This document shows positions 1-8,106 of a DNA stretch of 64,000 nucleotides, in pieces; the stretch's first letter is position 1, and every line of letters starts with the position of its first letter. The notes under the pieces were generated by a model. It worked only from the letters and a program-made list of their open reading frames with translations. It was not told the DNA's origin and made no database searches. A program made the position numbers and the translations under genes. This stretch comes from Vineibacter terrae (lineage in GTDB: Bacteria; Pseudomonadota; Alphaproteobacteria; Reyranellales; Reyranellaceae), in contig NZ_VDUZ01000006.1 of the NCBI RefSeq assembly GCF_008039615.1, positions 160,448 through 224,447 on the forward strand. Direction: 5' to 3'.

Positions 1-52
1 GATGGGCAGCGGACGAGCAGTTTCGTTCCGCCCCGACAGGGAGGTTGCAAGC

Positions 53-496
53 ATGGTTGAGCAAAGCAAGAAAGCCTGGGAAAATCCGATAACGAAGGCG
101 CATGTGATCGGTGCCGGCGTCGGCATCGTCGCCACGGCCATCTTCTGCTTCGGCTATCCCGGCTGGTTCATGTCGCGTAGCGCGGCAGAAGGCTATCGCA
201 CGGCTGCAGTCGACAACGTCCACGCGGAATATTGTCTGGCGTCGTACCTCAGTTCCGGCGTGACGGCCGCGGAAGCCACCGAGATCAGGCGCAAGGGTAC
301 CAGTGAGCAGGCCGAGATCCTCGTGAAAACGGGTCACGCACCGAACGAGGAGGCCGGCAGGGCGTGCGGAAGAGCGCTCGATAAGCTCAGCACCGACGCG
401 CAGCTCGACGAAGCCATCAAGAAGGCCGTGGCCGCTGCCGCGGCTCAGGACGCGAAGATCGCTGCCGGCAAGGAAGGCGACACCAAGAGCAATTGA
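53..496 (+). CDS. small membrane-anchored hypothetical protein
   Basis: 147-residue protein of unknown function. One clear membrane segment lies near residues 17-38, preceded by a short basic N-terminus (KKAW), so the bulk of the chain (residues 40-147) is probably periplasmic. That part is helical, has two Cys (CLAS and RACGRA contexts) and ends in an Ala/Lys-rich, coiled-coil-like tail. I chose the ATG at 53 because GAGG lies 9 nt upstream; the reading frame is also open upstream to the window edge, so a longer form cannot be excluded. A strong terminator follows. No family recognised. Confidence 0.7.
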   Translation: MVEQSKKAWENPITKAHVIGAGVGIVATAIFCFGYPGWFMSRSAAEGYRTAAVDNVHAEYCLASYLSSGVTAAEATEIRRKGTSEQAEILVKTGHAPNEEAGRACGRALDKLSTDAQLDEAIKKAVAAAAAQDAKIAAGKEGDTKSN

Positions 497-512
497 CGGG
501 GGACGCGTCGAG

Positions 513-545
513 GGCTCCGGGGCTCGATGCTCCGGAGCCTTTTTC
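513..545 (+). terminator. rho-independent terminator
   Basis: Perfect 8-bp stem GGCTCCGG / CCGGAGCC with an 11-nt loop, directly followed by TTTTTC. It lies 17 bp after the stop of the first gene and insulates it from the ClC gene. Confidence 0.85.
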
Positions 546-674
546 TTTGTGTCGGCGGCTCTATCCACGGCGGCTTCTTCACGGTCCGCATCAGCCAGCC
601 CGGAAAACGACGCAATCGGGTGGAAAACCGTGGTGCCGCGAGCACTTTCGTCCTCCCAGACACGCTTCACGCCG

Positions 675-2435
675 ATGCGACCGTCCAGCACCGCTTTCGA
701 AATCCCGCGCCGCCTGCGCGCGCTGGTGCGCTCGCGCGAGACCAGCCTGGTCGTGCTCGCGGCGCTGATCGGCACCGCCGCCGGCCTCGTGGTGGTCTCC
801 ATGAGCGTCGGCGTCGACTTCCTGCATCGCACGTTCTTCGAGCTGTCGCCTGGCGAGCGGCTGTCGGCGCACCGGATGCTCGACCCGGTGCGGGCGCTGG
901 CGGTGCCGGTGGCCGGGGGGCTGGCGTTCGGCCTGGCCATGGCGCTTCTGGCACGCTGGCGCGCCGGCCGCGAGGTCGACCCGATTGAGGCCAACGCCCT
1001 GCATGGCGGGCGCATGTCGGCCAGCGGCAGCCTGTCGGTCGCGGGGCAGACCCTGTGGTCGAGCGGCGTGGGCGCATCGGTCGGCCTCGAGGCCGGCTAC
1101 ACCCAGCTCGCAAGCGGCATCGCCTCGTGGGTCGGGCGCGCCTTCCGCCTGCGCCGCGGCGATCTGCGGATCCTGGTTGGCTGCGGCGCCGCCGGCGCCA
1201 TCGCCGGCGCCTTCGGCGCGCCGCTGGCCGGCGCGTTCTATGCCTTCGAGCTGATCATCGGCAGCTACTCGGTGGCGAGCCTGGCGCCGGTGGGGCTGGC
1301 GGCCCTGCTGGGGCATGTCGTGGCCAGCGCCTTCGCGCCCACGTCGCTGGGCATCATCGCGGCGTCGGCCTCGGCCATCACCGGCCGCGACCTCGCGATC
1401 GCCGGCGTGCTGGGACTGCTGGCGGCGGGATTCGGGATCGCGCTGATGCGCGGCGTCGCGCTCTGCGAGGCGCTGTTCGTGCGTGCCAAGGTGCCGGCCA
1501 TGCTGCGCCCGGCGCTGGGCGGCCTCGCGGTCGGGGCGCTGGCGCTGCTGTCGCCGCAGGTGATGTCGTCCGGCCACGGCGCGCTGCACCTGGCAGGCGT
1601 GCTCGACCGGTCGCTGTGGGCCATCGCGCTGGTGTTCGTGCTCAAGACGCTGGCGTCGATGATCTCGCTGGGCGCCGGCTTCCGCGGCGGCCTGTTCTTC
1701 GCCTCGCTGCTGCTGGGCGCGCTGGGCGGGCAGCTGTTCGCGTCCGGCCTGGGGGCGCTGTGGCCGGCGCTGGGGCTCGATACCAACACCTATGCCATCA
1801 TCGGCATGGGGGCCTTGTCGGTCAGCGTGATCGGCGGGCCGCTCACCATGACCTTCATCGCGCTGGAGACGACGGGCAATTTCTGGCTGACGACGGCGGT
1901 GCTGGTGGCCGTGATCATCGCCACCCAGGTGACGCGCGAGACCTTCGGCTACTCGTTCGCGACCTGGCGCTTCCACCTGCGCGGCGAGACGATCCGCAGC
2001 GCCGCCGATGTCGGCTGGATCCGCGACCTCACCGTGGGACGCATGATGCGCTCGGACGTGAAGACCGTGCCGGCGGACATGGCGCTGCCGGCATTTCGCG
2101 AGGCGTTCCCGCTGGGCGCGGCGACCCAGGTCGTGGCGGTCGACGCCGAGGGCCACTACGCCGGGCTGGTGCTGGTGTCCGAGGCGCATGCGCCGGAGCA
2201 TGCCGAGGCGGCCACGATCGGCGAGATCCTGCGCCACGGCGACGATGTGCTGATGCCGTACATGACCATCAAGGAAGCGGTCGAGATGTTCGACCGGACC
2301 GAAGCCGAGGCGCTGGCGGTCGTCAGCCGGCCAGGGGAACGCCAGGTGGTGGGCCTGCTGAGCGAGGCGCACGCGCTGCGCCGCTACGCCGAGGCGCTGG
2401 AGCTGCGGCGGCGCGACGTGCTGGGTCAGGAGTGA
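675..2435 (+). CDS. ClC-family chloride channel/antiporter with C-terminal CBS pair
   Basis: 586-residue ClC-type transporter moving chloride (or another small anion) across the inner membrane, probably in exchange for protons. About ten hydrophobic helices fill residues 25-440, followed by two CBS-like modules (about 450-580). The gating-glutamate motif is GLEAG (Glu139) rather than the classical GREGP; the GSGxP loop is replaced by HGGRMS and the GxFxP loop reads GGLFFAS without the proline. The block GGPLTMTFIALE of the C-terminal half is well conserved. The frame is open to 549, but the upstream stretch is low-complexity Ser/Ala and lacks transporter features, so ATG 675 (MRPSSTAF) is preferred. 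Transported ion is inferred from family only. Confidence 0.88.
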   Translation: MRPSSTAFEIPRRLRALVRSRETSLVVLAALIGTAAGLVVVSMSVGVDFLHRTFFELSPGERLSAHRMLDPVRALAVPVAGGLAFGLAMALLARWRAGREVDPIEANALHGGRMSASGSLSVAGQTLWSSGVGASVGLEAGYTQLASGIASWVGRAFRLRRGDLRILVGCGAAGAIAGAFGAPLAGAFYAFELIIGSYSVASLAPVGLAALLGHVVASAFAPTSLGIIAASASAITGRDLAIAGVLGLLAAGFGIALMRGVALCEALFVRAKVPAMLRPALGGLAVGALALLSPQVMSSGHGALHLAGVLDRSLWAIALVFVLKTLASMISLGAGFRGGLFFASLLLGALGGQLFASGLGALWPALGLDTNTYAIIGMGALSVSVIGGPLTMTFIALETTGNFWLTTAVLVAVIIATQVTRETFGYSFATWRFHLRGETIRSAADVGWIRDLTVGRMMRSDVKTVPADMALPAFREAFPLGAATQVVAVDAEGHYAGLVLVSEAHAPEHAEAATIGEILRHGDDVLMPYMTIKEAVEMFDRTEAEALAVVSRPGERQVVGLLSEAHALRRYAEALELRRRDVLGQE

Positions 2436-2683
2436 CCGGCTGCCGCGGCAGCCGCCTTGTCGACAGCTTCGATCTCAACGGCAGCCACTGTTGCCGCCGC
2501 CCGCCGCGGCCGGCGGCGCCATCCATTCGCACGGGATCGTGAGCTTTCGTGGACCGGCCGACCACCGATTCCTGCCGGGGGGAATCGGCGCGTTGTCCCC
2601 CAATTGTACGATGCGAAAGGCCGGTGCCTCCCACACGCTGCGCGGGTGAGCCACGCGCCGACACGGGCGACAGGGGGGGACAG

Positions 2684-3820
2684 ATGGCTACCGTGACGGT
2701 CTACTTCGCGACGAATCGCAAGCCCACGGTCGACGGCAGCAACCGCATCGTCGACTTCGGGTCCGAGCTGGGCCCGATCGACGGCACGGCCGTGCGCTTC
2801 GGGAAGATCGACGTCGACGTGGTCCGCGGCGAGGCCACGGCTCGCCGGGACACGCTGCAGGTGGCGCCCGAGAACCTCTATCCGCCGGGCAACCAGGCGC
2901 CGCAGCACGGCAGCAACGCGGTCTTCGACGAGATCCGGACGATCATGCTCGAGCATGAGCGGCCGACGCTGGTCGTCGTCCACGGCTTCAGCAACGCGTT
3001 CTTCGACACCGTGGAGCGGGCCGGGCTGATCCTCGACTTCTATGGCATCGACGCCAACGTGTTCAGCTTCTCCTGGCCGTCGCGGGGATCGCCCAGCGGC
3101 ATTCCGCTGCCCTATGCCGACTATGCGCATGACCGCGAGATGGCGCGTCGCTCCGGCGTGGCGATGGCACGCACGCTGCGCATCCTCTATCGCTACATGG
3201 ACCGGATCATGAAGGAGGAGCAATGCCGGCAGCCCATCCACCTGATCTGCCACTCCATGGGCGTCTACGCCTTCCGTCACGCGGTGCAGGCGCTGATGAG
3301 GATGCCGCTGGATGACAGCCCCCTGGACGGGCCGGATGACCAGGGCCGCCTGCTGATCTCGGTGCCGACCGACGGCAAGCCCGATCCCAACAACCTGCGC
3401 CAGACGTTCGAGCAGGTCATCCTGGCCGCGGCCGACGAGGATGACGACGCATTCGACGACGCGGCCGAGCTCAAGTACCTGCCGCGCCTCGGCGCCGCCG
3501 TGACGGTGTATCACACGCGCAGGGACTGGATCCTGTCCACGCTCAGCAACGTCACCAAGTTCAATGGTCCGCGCCTGGGCACGAACGGACCCGACAACAT
3601 GAGCGGCATCAGCGACAAGATCGTCGCCGTCGATGTCAGCAACGTCCTGGATGTGACGGAAGATTTCCAGAACCACCAGTACTACCGCACGTTCCCGGCC
3701 GTGCGCGACGACATCGTGTCGGTGCTCGAAGGCCAGCGCCCTGATCAGATCAGGAACCGGACCACGCTCGGTTCCCGGCGCTACCTGCTGACGCCGCCCC
3801 GCCGTCGCGCGCGCTCGTGA
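2684..3820 (+). CDS. alpha/beta hydrolase, DUF900 family
   Basis: 378 residues. Starts with the family-typical MATVTVYFATNR and contains an oxyanion-type VVVHGFSN (about 97-104) and the nucleophile elbow CHSMG with Ser191, so it is a Ser hydrolase of the DUF900 (lipase/esterase-like) family. The likely acid and His lie in the last third (YHTRRDWIL region). No signal peptide, so cytoplasmic. Start chosen at ATG 2684 because AGGGGGGGA sits just upstream; the longer reading begins in non-conserved sequence. Substrate unknown. It is a single-gene unit ended by nested inverted repeats. Confidence 0.85.
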   Translation: MATVTVYFATNRKPTVDGSNRIVDFGSELGPIDGTAVRFGKIDVDVVRGEATARRDTLQVAPENLYPPGNQAPQHGSNAVFDEIRTIMLEHERPTLVVVHGFSNAFFDTVERAGLILDFYGIDANVFSFSWPSRGSPSGIPLPYADYAHDREMARRSGVAMARTLRILYRYMDRIMKEEQCRQPIHLICHSMGVYAFRHAVQALMRMPLDDSPLDGPDDQGRLLISVPTDGKPDPNNLRQTFEQVILAAADEDDDAFDDAAELKYLPRLGAAVTVYHTRRDWILSTLSNVTKFNGPRLGTNGPDNMSGISDKIVAVDVSNVLDVTEDFQNHQYYRTFPAVRDDIVSVLEGQRPDQIRNRTTLGSRRYLLTPPRRRARS

Positions 3821-3850
3821 AGGGGGATGCGATGGCCGAAGCTGCCTTCT

Positions 3851-3927
3851 GACCAACCGGAACGACCTGGGGACCGGGCTTGGCACCCGGTTCGGTCCCC
3901 TGACGAGCGCTCGGACGACGGTTGGTC
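3851..3927. repeat. nested inverted repeats between the hydrolase and ligB
   Basis: Outer arms GACCAACCG (3851) and CGGTTGGTC (3919) enclose a second pair GGGGACCG (3869) / CGGTCCCC (3893). No T-run follows, so it may be a rho-dependent pause, a processing hairpin or a regulator site upstream of the dioxygenase genes. Confidence 0.5.
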
Positions 3928-3993
3928 CCGGTTCCCTTCCATCGGGACGTCCCCTAGAGTACGCGAGACACCTGGGACGAAAGGGTGGAAGCG

Positions 3994-4890
3994 ATGGCCC
4001 AGATCGTGTTCGCGGCCGGGGCGCCACATGCGCCGGGCCTGATCGGGCTGCTGGCAGCGGCACCTTCCGAGGTCAGGGATGTCGTGGCCAGCACCTATGG
4101 CAGCCTTGCCGAGGCGATCGCAGGCGCCCGCGCCGACGTGCTGATCGTGTTCGCCAACGATCACCTCACCAACAGCCGCGTGCGGGCCTATCCCGACTTC
4201 CTGATCGGCATGGCCGCCGAGCATCGCGGTCCGCACGAATGGTTCAAGCCGTGGATCGGCTGCGATGACTACAGGGTGAAGGGCGCGCCGCAGGTTGCGG
4301 AGGCGCTGCTCGACGGCATGACCCGGCGGGGCATCCGCATGTTCGCGGAAAGCGGCAACCTGAAGTTCGATGACAACATCTCGGTGCCGGTGCACCTTGC
4401 CAAGCTCCAGGATGCCGGCGTCCCGATGGTGCCGGTGCTGCAGAACTGCACCGTGCCGCCGATCCCCGATCAGCATCGCTGCTATGCCGTCGGCCGGGCG
4501 CTGGGCGCGCTCATCCGCGACGACCTTCCCGCCGGCATGCGGGTGGCGCTGCTGGGCTCCGGCGGCCTCAGCCATGAGCCGGGCGGCGCGCGCTACTACT
4601 TCATCGACGAGGCGTTCGACCGCTGGTTCCTCGACCTGGTCGCATCAGGCGATCACGACCGGCTGCTGCGCGAGCTGACCCTGGAGAAGATGGAGGCGGC
4701 AGGCTCGGGCGGCACGGCCGAGCTGCTGGCCTGGGTCGTCGTGCTGGGCGCGATCGGTCCGCGGCCGGGACGCAGCTTCGGCTACGCCGCGCACAAAGAC
4801 TTCAAGTGCGGCGTCGGCGCCGTGCTGTGGGACATGGATGCCAACAGGCGGTCCGGAGGATCTCCCGGTTCGCCCGGGATGACGGCCTGA
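3994..4890 (+). CDS. class III extradiol ring-cleavage dioxygenase, LigB-like catalytic subunit
   Basis: 298 residues. Protocatechuate-4,5-dioxygenase beta-type protein: non-haem Fe(II) enzyme opening a catecholic ring next to the two hydroxyls. Iron-ligand candidates are His12 (GAPHAPGL) and His57 (FANDHLTN); GSGGLSHEPG (His193) is the characteristic substrate-pocket block. ATG 3994 is preferred over an in-frame GTG 9 nt upstream because GGTGGAAG then has proper spacing. It is followed after 28 bp by a LigA-like small subunit, so the gene order (catalytic before small) is opposite to classical ligA-ligB. The substrate could be protocatechuate, gallate or a related catechol; no other lig genes are nearby. 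Confidence 0.85.
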   Translation: MAQIVFAAGAPHAPGLIGLLAAAPSEVRDVVASTYGSLAEAIAGARADVLIVFANDHLTNSRVRAYPDFLIGMAAEHRGPHEWFKPWIGCDDYRVKGAPQVAEALLDGMTRRGIRMFAESGNLKFDDNISVPVHLAKLQDAGVPMVPVLQNCTVPPIPDQHRCYAVGRALGALIRDDLPAGMRVALLGSGGLSHEPGGARYYFIDEAFDRWFLDLVASGDHDRLLRELTLEKMEAAGSGGTAELLAWVVVLGAIGPRPGRSFGYAAHKDFKCGVGAVLWDMDANRRSGGSPGSPGMTA

Positions 4891-4918
4891 CCGGACCACC
4901 GCGCAGGAGGCCATCGCC

Positions 4919-5227
4919 ATGGGGCTCGAGAAGTTCAATCCGTCGCTGGCCACCCACGACCTGATCCAGGACCTGAAATGGACGCCGGCGTTGCGCGATG
5001 CGTTCGCCGCCAGCGAGGCTTCCGTGCTCGACCGCTATGCGCTGCGCCCCGACGAGCGGCGCGCCATCGAGGCCCGCGACTTCCGTGCGCTCTACGACAT
5101 GGGCCTGCACCCCTATCTCGGCGGCCAGCTGGCGCGGCTGATCTTCGGCAACGAGGCGGGAAAGGGCGCCACCGTCGCGGTCAACAAGCTCGTCGAATCC
5201 CTGCAGGGCAAGGGCGCGGTCGGATGA
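4919..5227 (+). CDS. LigA-like small subunit of extradiol dioxygenase
   Basis: 102 residues, all-helical, of the LigA superfamily (alpha subunit of protocatechuate 4,5-dioxygenase), which caps the active site of the LigB subunit. Recognisable block: FRALYDMGLHPYLGGQLARL. GGAGG at 4906-4910 gives an ideal ribosome-binding site for ATG 4919. Two-gene operon with the preceding LigB-like gene; a family-A palindrome follows. Confidence 0.82.
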   Translation: MGLEKFNPSLATHDLIQDLKWTPALRDAFAASEASVLDRYALRPDERRAIEARDFRALYDMGLHPYLGGQLARLIFGNEAGKGATVAVNKLVESLQGKGAVG

Positions 5228-5318
5228 GCAGGTTGCCTCGCCGTTCGCGCGACCGGCATGGTCGCCTGCATACGGCATCGCGCTAGCACCGGCCATCGGT
5301 AGAAGGTGGGTCGTGACC

Positions 5319-5403
5319 GTCATCCCGAGCGCAGCGAGGGATCTCCTGCGAGTGGCGCACCGTGCGTCCCGCGCAGGAGATCCCTCGCTGCGCTCGGGAT
5401 GAC
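5319..5403. repeat. dispersed palindrome, family A, copy 1
   Basis: 32-bp nearly perfect inverted arms beginning GTCATCCCGAGCGCAGCG and ending CGCTGCGCTCGGGATGAC around a ~20-nt variable loop. Same arms recur at 38219, 42863 and 44512. It sits between the 3' ends of ligA and the convergent regulator gene. Confidence 0.95.
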
Positions 5404-5611
5404 AGATGTGTCAGCGACCGGCGCTTCCGGACACTGGATCGGTGTCGCCGTGGTTGCGATGGCGACGCTTGCGCGCAAGCGCACGGGCTCGCCGGCGATG
5501 TCGCCGGCTTCCGCGTTCGTCATCGGTGCCGTGGTGCAGATCATCGTCGTCGCTATCGTGGTGCTCTTCCGGCGGACGCCGCCGCTCACGCCGACAGTCC
5601 CGCCCGCTTGA
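5399..5611 (+). CDS. possible small membrane protein (doubtful)
   Basis: A 70-residue reading frame that begins inside the right arm of the family-A repeat and has one convincing hydrophobic helix (AFVIGAVVQIIVVAIVVLF) followed by RRTPPLTP. It overlaps the last 26 bp of the convergent regulator gene. No good ribosome-binding site. The hydrophobic segment argues for a real small membrane protein, but it could be chance. Confidence 0.25.
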   Translation: MTDVSATGASGHWIGVAVVAMATLARKRTGSPAMSPASAFVIGAVVQIIVVAIVVLFRRTPPLTPTVPPA

Positions 5612-7169
5612 GGCCCTCCTTGAGCGTCGCGAGGTCTTCCGGCCGGTGCAGACGAAACCAGTCCTTGAGATTGGAGACGCGCAGCTCGGGATCGAGCTGG
5701 CGGAAATGGCGCATGGCGCGCTGTGCCTCGTCCATGCGGCCGGCAAGGGCATGGCTGGCGGCGGCGACGCCGACGACCAGCAGGAATGTCGGCAGCTCCC
5801 TGAACGCCTTCTCCGCCCATGACGAGGCGGCGTCGAAGCGGCCCGCGAACAGATGGGCCAGGGCGATGCCGGTCTGGATGCGGACCATCTCGGGATCCAG
5901 GGGGCTCAAGCGCATGGCATGCGTGAAGCGCTCGATGGCGTCGTCATGATCGCCGCGGGCAATTCGCTGGAAGCCGCCGAGATACCATGCCGCCAGCAGG
6001 TTGGGATCGAGCACCAGCGCCCTGTCGAGCAAGGCGATGGACCTGCTGAGGTCGCCGCCGAAATGGCCGAGCGCATGGCCGCCGCGTGTCAGCGCGACGG
6101 CGTCGTCCTTGCCCAGTTCCACCGCCTGGCGGGCCAATCGCGCCCCTTCCGCCGACTCCTGCGGCCGATCGGTCATCCAGCCGTTGATCTTGCGCCAGAA
6201 GTGGCACCACGCCGCCATGCCGTAGGCCGAGGCGAAATCCGCATCGAGCTGGATCGCTCTATGGAACAGGGGCAGGGCGGCATCGATCGCCTCGCGGGTG
6301 CCGCGATGGAAGCTCGCCATGCCGCGGAGATAGAAGTCATAGGCGTCGAGGCTCTCGGTCGGCTTGCGCTGGGCGCGTTCGATCTCGGCGCGCTCGAGCT
6401 GCGGTGCGATGGCGCCGACGACGCTGGTCGCCATCTGGTCCTGCAGCTCGAAGATGTCGTCGAGGGTGCCTTCGGACCGCTCCGCCCAGATATGCGCCCC
6501 GGTTGCCGCATCGACGAGCTGCCCCGTGATGCGCACGCGGTTGTCGGCCTTGCGCATGCTGCCTTCGAGCACGTAGCGCACGCCGAGCTCGCGGCCCACC
6601 TGCTTCACGTCGACGGCCCGGCCCTTGTACGTGAAGCTCGAATTGCGCGCGATGACGAGCAGCCACCGCATGCGCGACAAGGCCGAGATGATGTCCTCGA
6701 CCACGCCGTCGATGAAGTAGTCCTGCCCGGGATCCCCGCTCAGGTTGAGGAACGGCAGGACGGCGAGGGAAGGCTTGTCGGCGAGCGCCGGCGCCAGGGG
6801 AGGAGGATCAGGCACCCTGACGCCTGCGGCTCTTGCGGCTATGGCGCCGACCGACGGCCGCCCCTCCTTGACGTCACCGACGAACCGGAAGCCCTTGCGC
6901 GCGATCGTCCGGATCAGCCGCTGGCTTTGGCCGCTGTCGCCGACGGCCTTGCGGGCGGCATTGATATGGCTGGTCAGTGTCGATTCAGAGACGATCCGCC
7001 CGTCCCATACCACGTTCAGCAGCTCGTCCTTGCTGACGACATGCTCGCGGTTCTGCACCAGGTAGAGCAGCAGGTCGAAGACCTGCGGACTGACCGGCAC
7101 GGCGTCGACGCCGCGGGTGAGCTCCCGCCGCTTCGGGTCGAGAACATAGTCCTCGAAGGCGTATCGCAC
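5586..7169 (-). CDS. winged-helix transcriptional regulator with TolB-like and TPR domains
   Basis: 527 residues. Residues 5-97 are an OmpR/CadC-type winged helix (recognition block SESTLTSHINAARKAVGD, wing TIARKGFRF). Residues about 132-260 are the periplasmic-enzyme-like domain usual in such proteins (KPSLAVLPFLNLSGD, YVLEGSMRK, GAHIWAERSEGTLDDIF), and 270-520 are TPR-like helical repeats. No transmembrane helix is obvious between them, so a soluble version. GTG 7169 is chosen because GAGGGGGG lies 6 nt upstream and the winged helix starts at once; an upstream extension to 7661 shows no conserved domain. Target genes unknown; the divergent neighbour is vapBC. Confidence 0.82.
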   Translation of the reverse strand: MRYAFEDYVLDPKRRELTRGVDAVPVSPQVFDLLLYLVQNREHVVSKDELLNVVWDGRIVSESTLTSHINAARKAVGDSGQSQRLIRTIARKGFRFVGDVKEGRPSVGAIAARAAGVRVPDPPPLAPALADKPSLAVLPFLNLSGDPGQDYFIDGVVEDIISALSRMRWLLVIARNSSFTYKGRAVDVKQVGRELGVRYVLEGSMRKADNRVRITGQLVDAATGAHIWAERSEGTLDDIFELQDQMATSVVGAIAPQLERAEIERAQRKPTESLDAYDFYLRGMASFHRGTREAIDAALPLFHRAIQLDADFASAYGMAAWCHFWRKINGWMTDRPQESAEGARLARQAVELGKDDAVALTRGGHALGHFGGDLSRSIALLDRALVLDPNLLAAWYLGGFQRIARGDHDDAIERFTHAMRLSPLDPEMVRIQTGIALAHLFAGRFDAASSWAEKAFRELPTFLLVVGVAAASHALAGRMDEAQRAMRHFRQLDPELRVSNLKDWFRLHRPEDLATLKEGLKRAGLSA

Positions 7170-7347
7170 GTCGGCCCCCCTCGATCGCGCACAAGCATGA
7201 GCATGGCTGAGCAGGCAAATCCGTCTGCCGGCCGGGAGCTTGATAGCACAGCAAAATCCCTGCCGGGGCTGGCGGATCGAAGCATCGCTGGCAGGATGGG
7301 CAGATCTTCGGACGCGAAATTCGATCGCAGCCCAGGACCGCCCCATT

Positions 7348-7359
7348 TGACGTATGTCA
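7348..7359. promoter_or_regulatory. dyad TGAC-GTAT-GTCA upstream of vapB
   Basis: 12-bp inverted repeat 15 bp upstream of the antitoxin start, overlapping a possible -35 (TTGACG). Suits autoregulation by the ribbon-helix-helix antitoxin. No Shine-Dalgarno is visible between it and the ATG. Confidence 0.4.
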
Positions 7360-7373
7360 GCTGCCTTATTAAA

Positions 7374-7592
7374 ATGACACACGTGGAAAAGACGCAAATA
7401 TATCTGCGCAAGGAAGAACTTGAGGCGTTGCGCGAGGTTGCAGCGCGGTCCGGGCGCAGCGTCGCTGCAGTCGTTCGCGACGCAATCCGCAAGGTCGTGC
7501 TGGCGCCGCAAGCCTCTGGACCGGTCGCCATTTGGGACGGTGAGCCGAAGCGCCCGTCCGTCGATCACGATAGCATTTACGACACACCCTGA
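7374..7592 (+). CDS. ribbon-helix-helix antitoxin (VapB-like)
   Basis: 72 residues. Beta strand KTQIYLRKEELEAL followed by two helices (RSGRSVAAVVRDAIRKVV) is the Arc/CopG fold that binds DNA as a dimer; the acidic, flexible C-terminus (WDGEPKRPSVDHDSIY) would block the toxin active site. Its TGA overlaps the toxin ATG (TGATG), so the pair is translationally coupled. A GTG at 7383 (VEKTQIY) is an alternative start. This gene is buried in a longer artefactual frame. Confidence 0.8.
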   Translation: MTHVEKTQIYLRKEELEALREVAARSGRSVAAVVRDAIRKVVLAPQASGPVAIWDGEPKRPSVDHDSIYDTP

Positions 7593-8008
7593 TGCGGCAA
7601 GGGGAAGCCGTTTTTGTCGATAGCGGCGCCTGGATCGCTCTTGCCTTGTCGCGGGATTCACTTCACGTGCGGGCGCGCGAGCAGTGGGACTTGCTGCAGG
7701 GCACCGGCGCGAAGCTGCATACCTCGATTCCCGTTGTCATCGAGACCTTCACGTTCATTGAGCGCAATGCCAACCGGGACGTGGCCCTAGCGTGGAAGGA
7801 GGCCATCTACAAGCCGGGGACTGTCAAAATCATTCCTTGCGACCTGCGCGACCTGGAGCAGTCGTGGGACTATTTCAGACGTGCTGACCTTCACAAATTG
7901 TCGGCAGTCGATGCAACCAGCTTTGCGATCATGAAGCGCGCGCGCATTCGACTGGCGTATGCGTTCGATCATCATTTCGCCATCGCTGGATTCAAGCTGG
8001 TGGCTTAG
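7592..8008 (+). CDS. vapC: PIN-domain ribonuclease toxin (VapC-like)
   Basis: 138-residue PIN-domain RNase. The four acidic metal ligands are present: Asp10 (VFVDSGAW), Glu51 (VVIETFTF), Asp107 (AVDATSF) and Asp126 (FDHHF). Overlaps the antitoxin stop by one base. Known family members cut tRNA or rRNA; the target here is unknown. Confidence 0.85.
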   Translation: MRQGEAVFVDSGAWIALALSRDSLHVRAREQWDLLQGTGAKLHTSIPVVIETFTFIERNANRDVALAWKEAIYKPGTVKIIPCDLRDLEQSWDYFRRADLHKLSAVDATSFAIMKRARIRLAYAFDHHFAIAGFKLVA

Positions 8009-8106
8009 CACCAGGTACCGGCGGAAGGTGAGTTGCGCCCGGGGTGACGATCGCAACTTCTGTCGACAATCGGACGAGGGAAAGCGAGCGTGTGTGTCCA
8101 CCCCGT

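Noticed and set aside
591..2372. Long minus-strand reading frame (593 codons) opposite the ClC gene
   Set aside because: Arg/Gln/His-rich low-complexity translation typical of the antisense of GC-rich genes; the plus strand carries clear transporter motifs.
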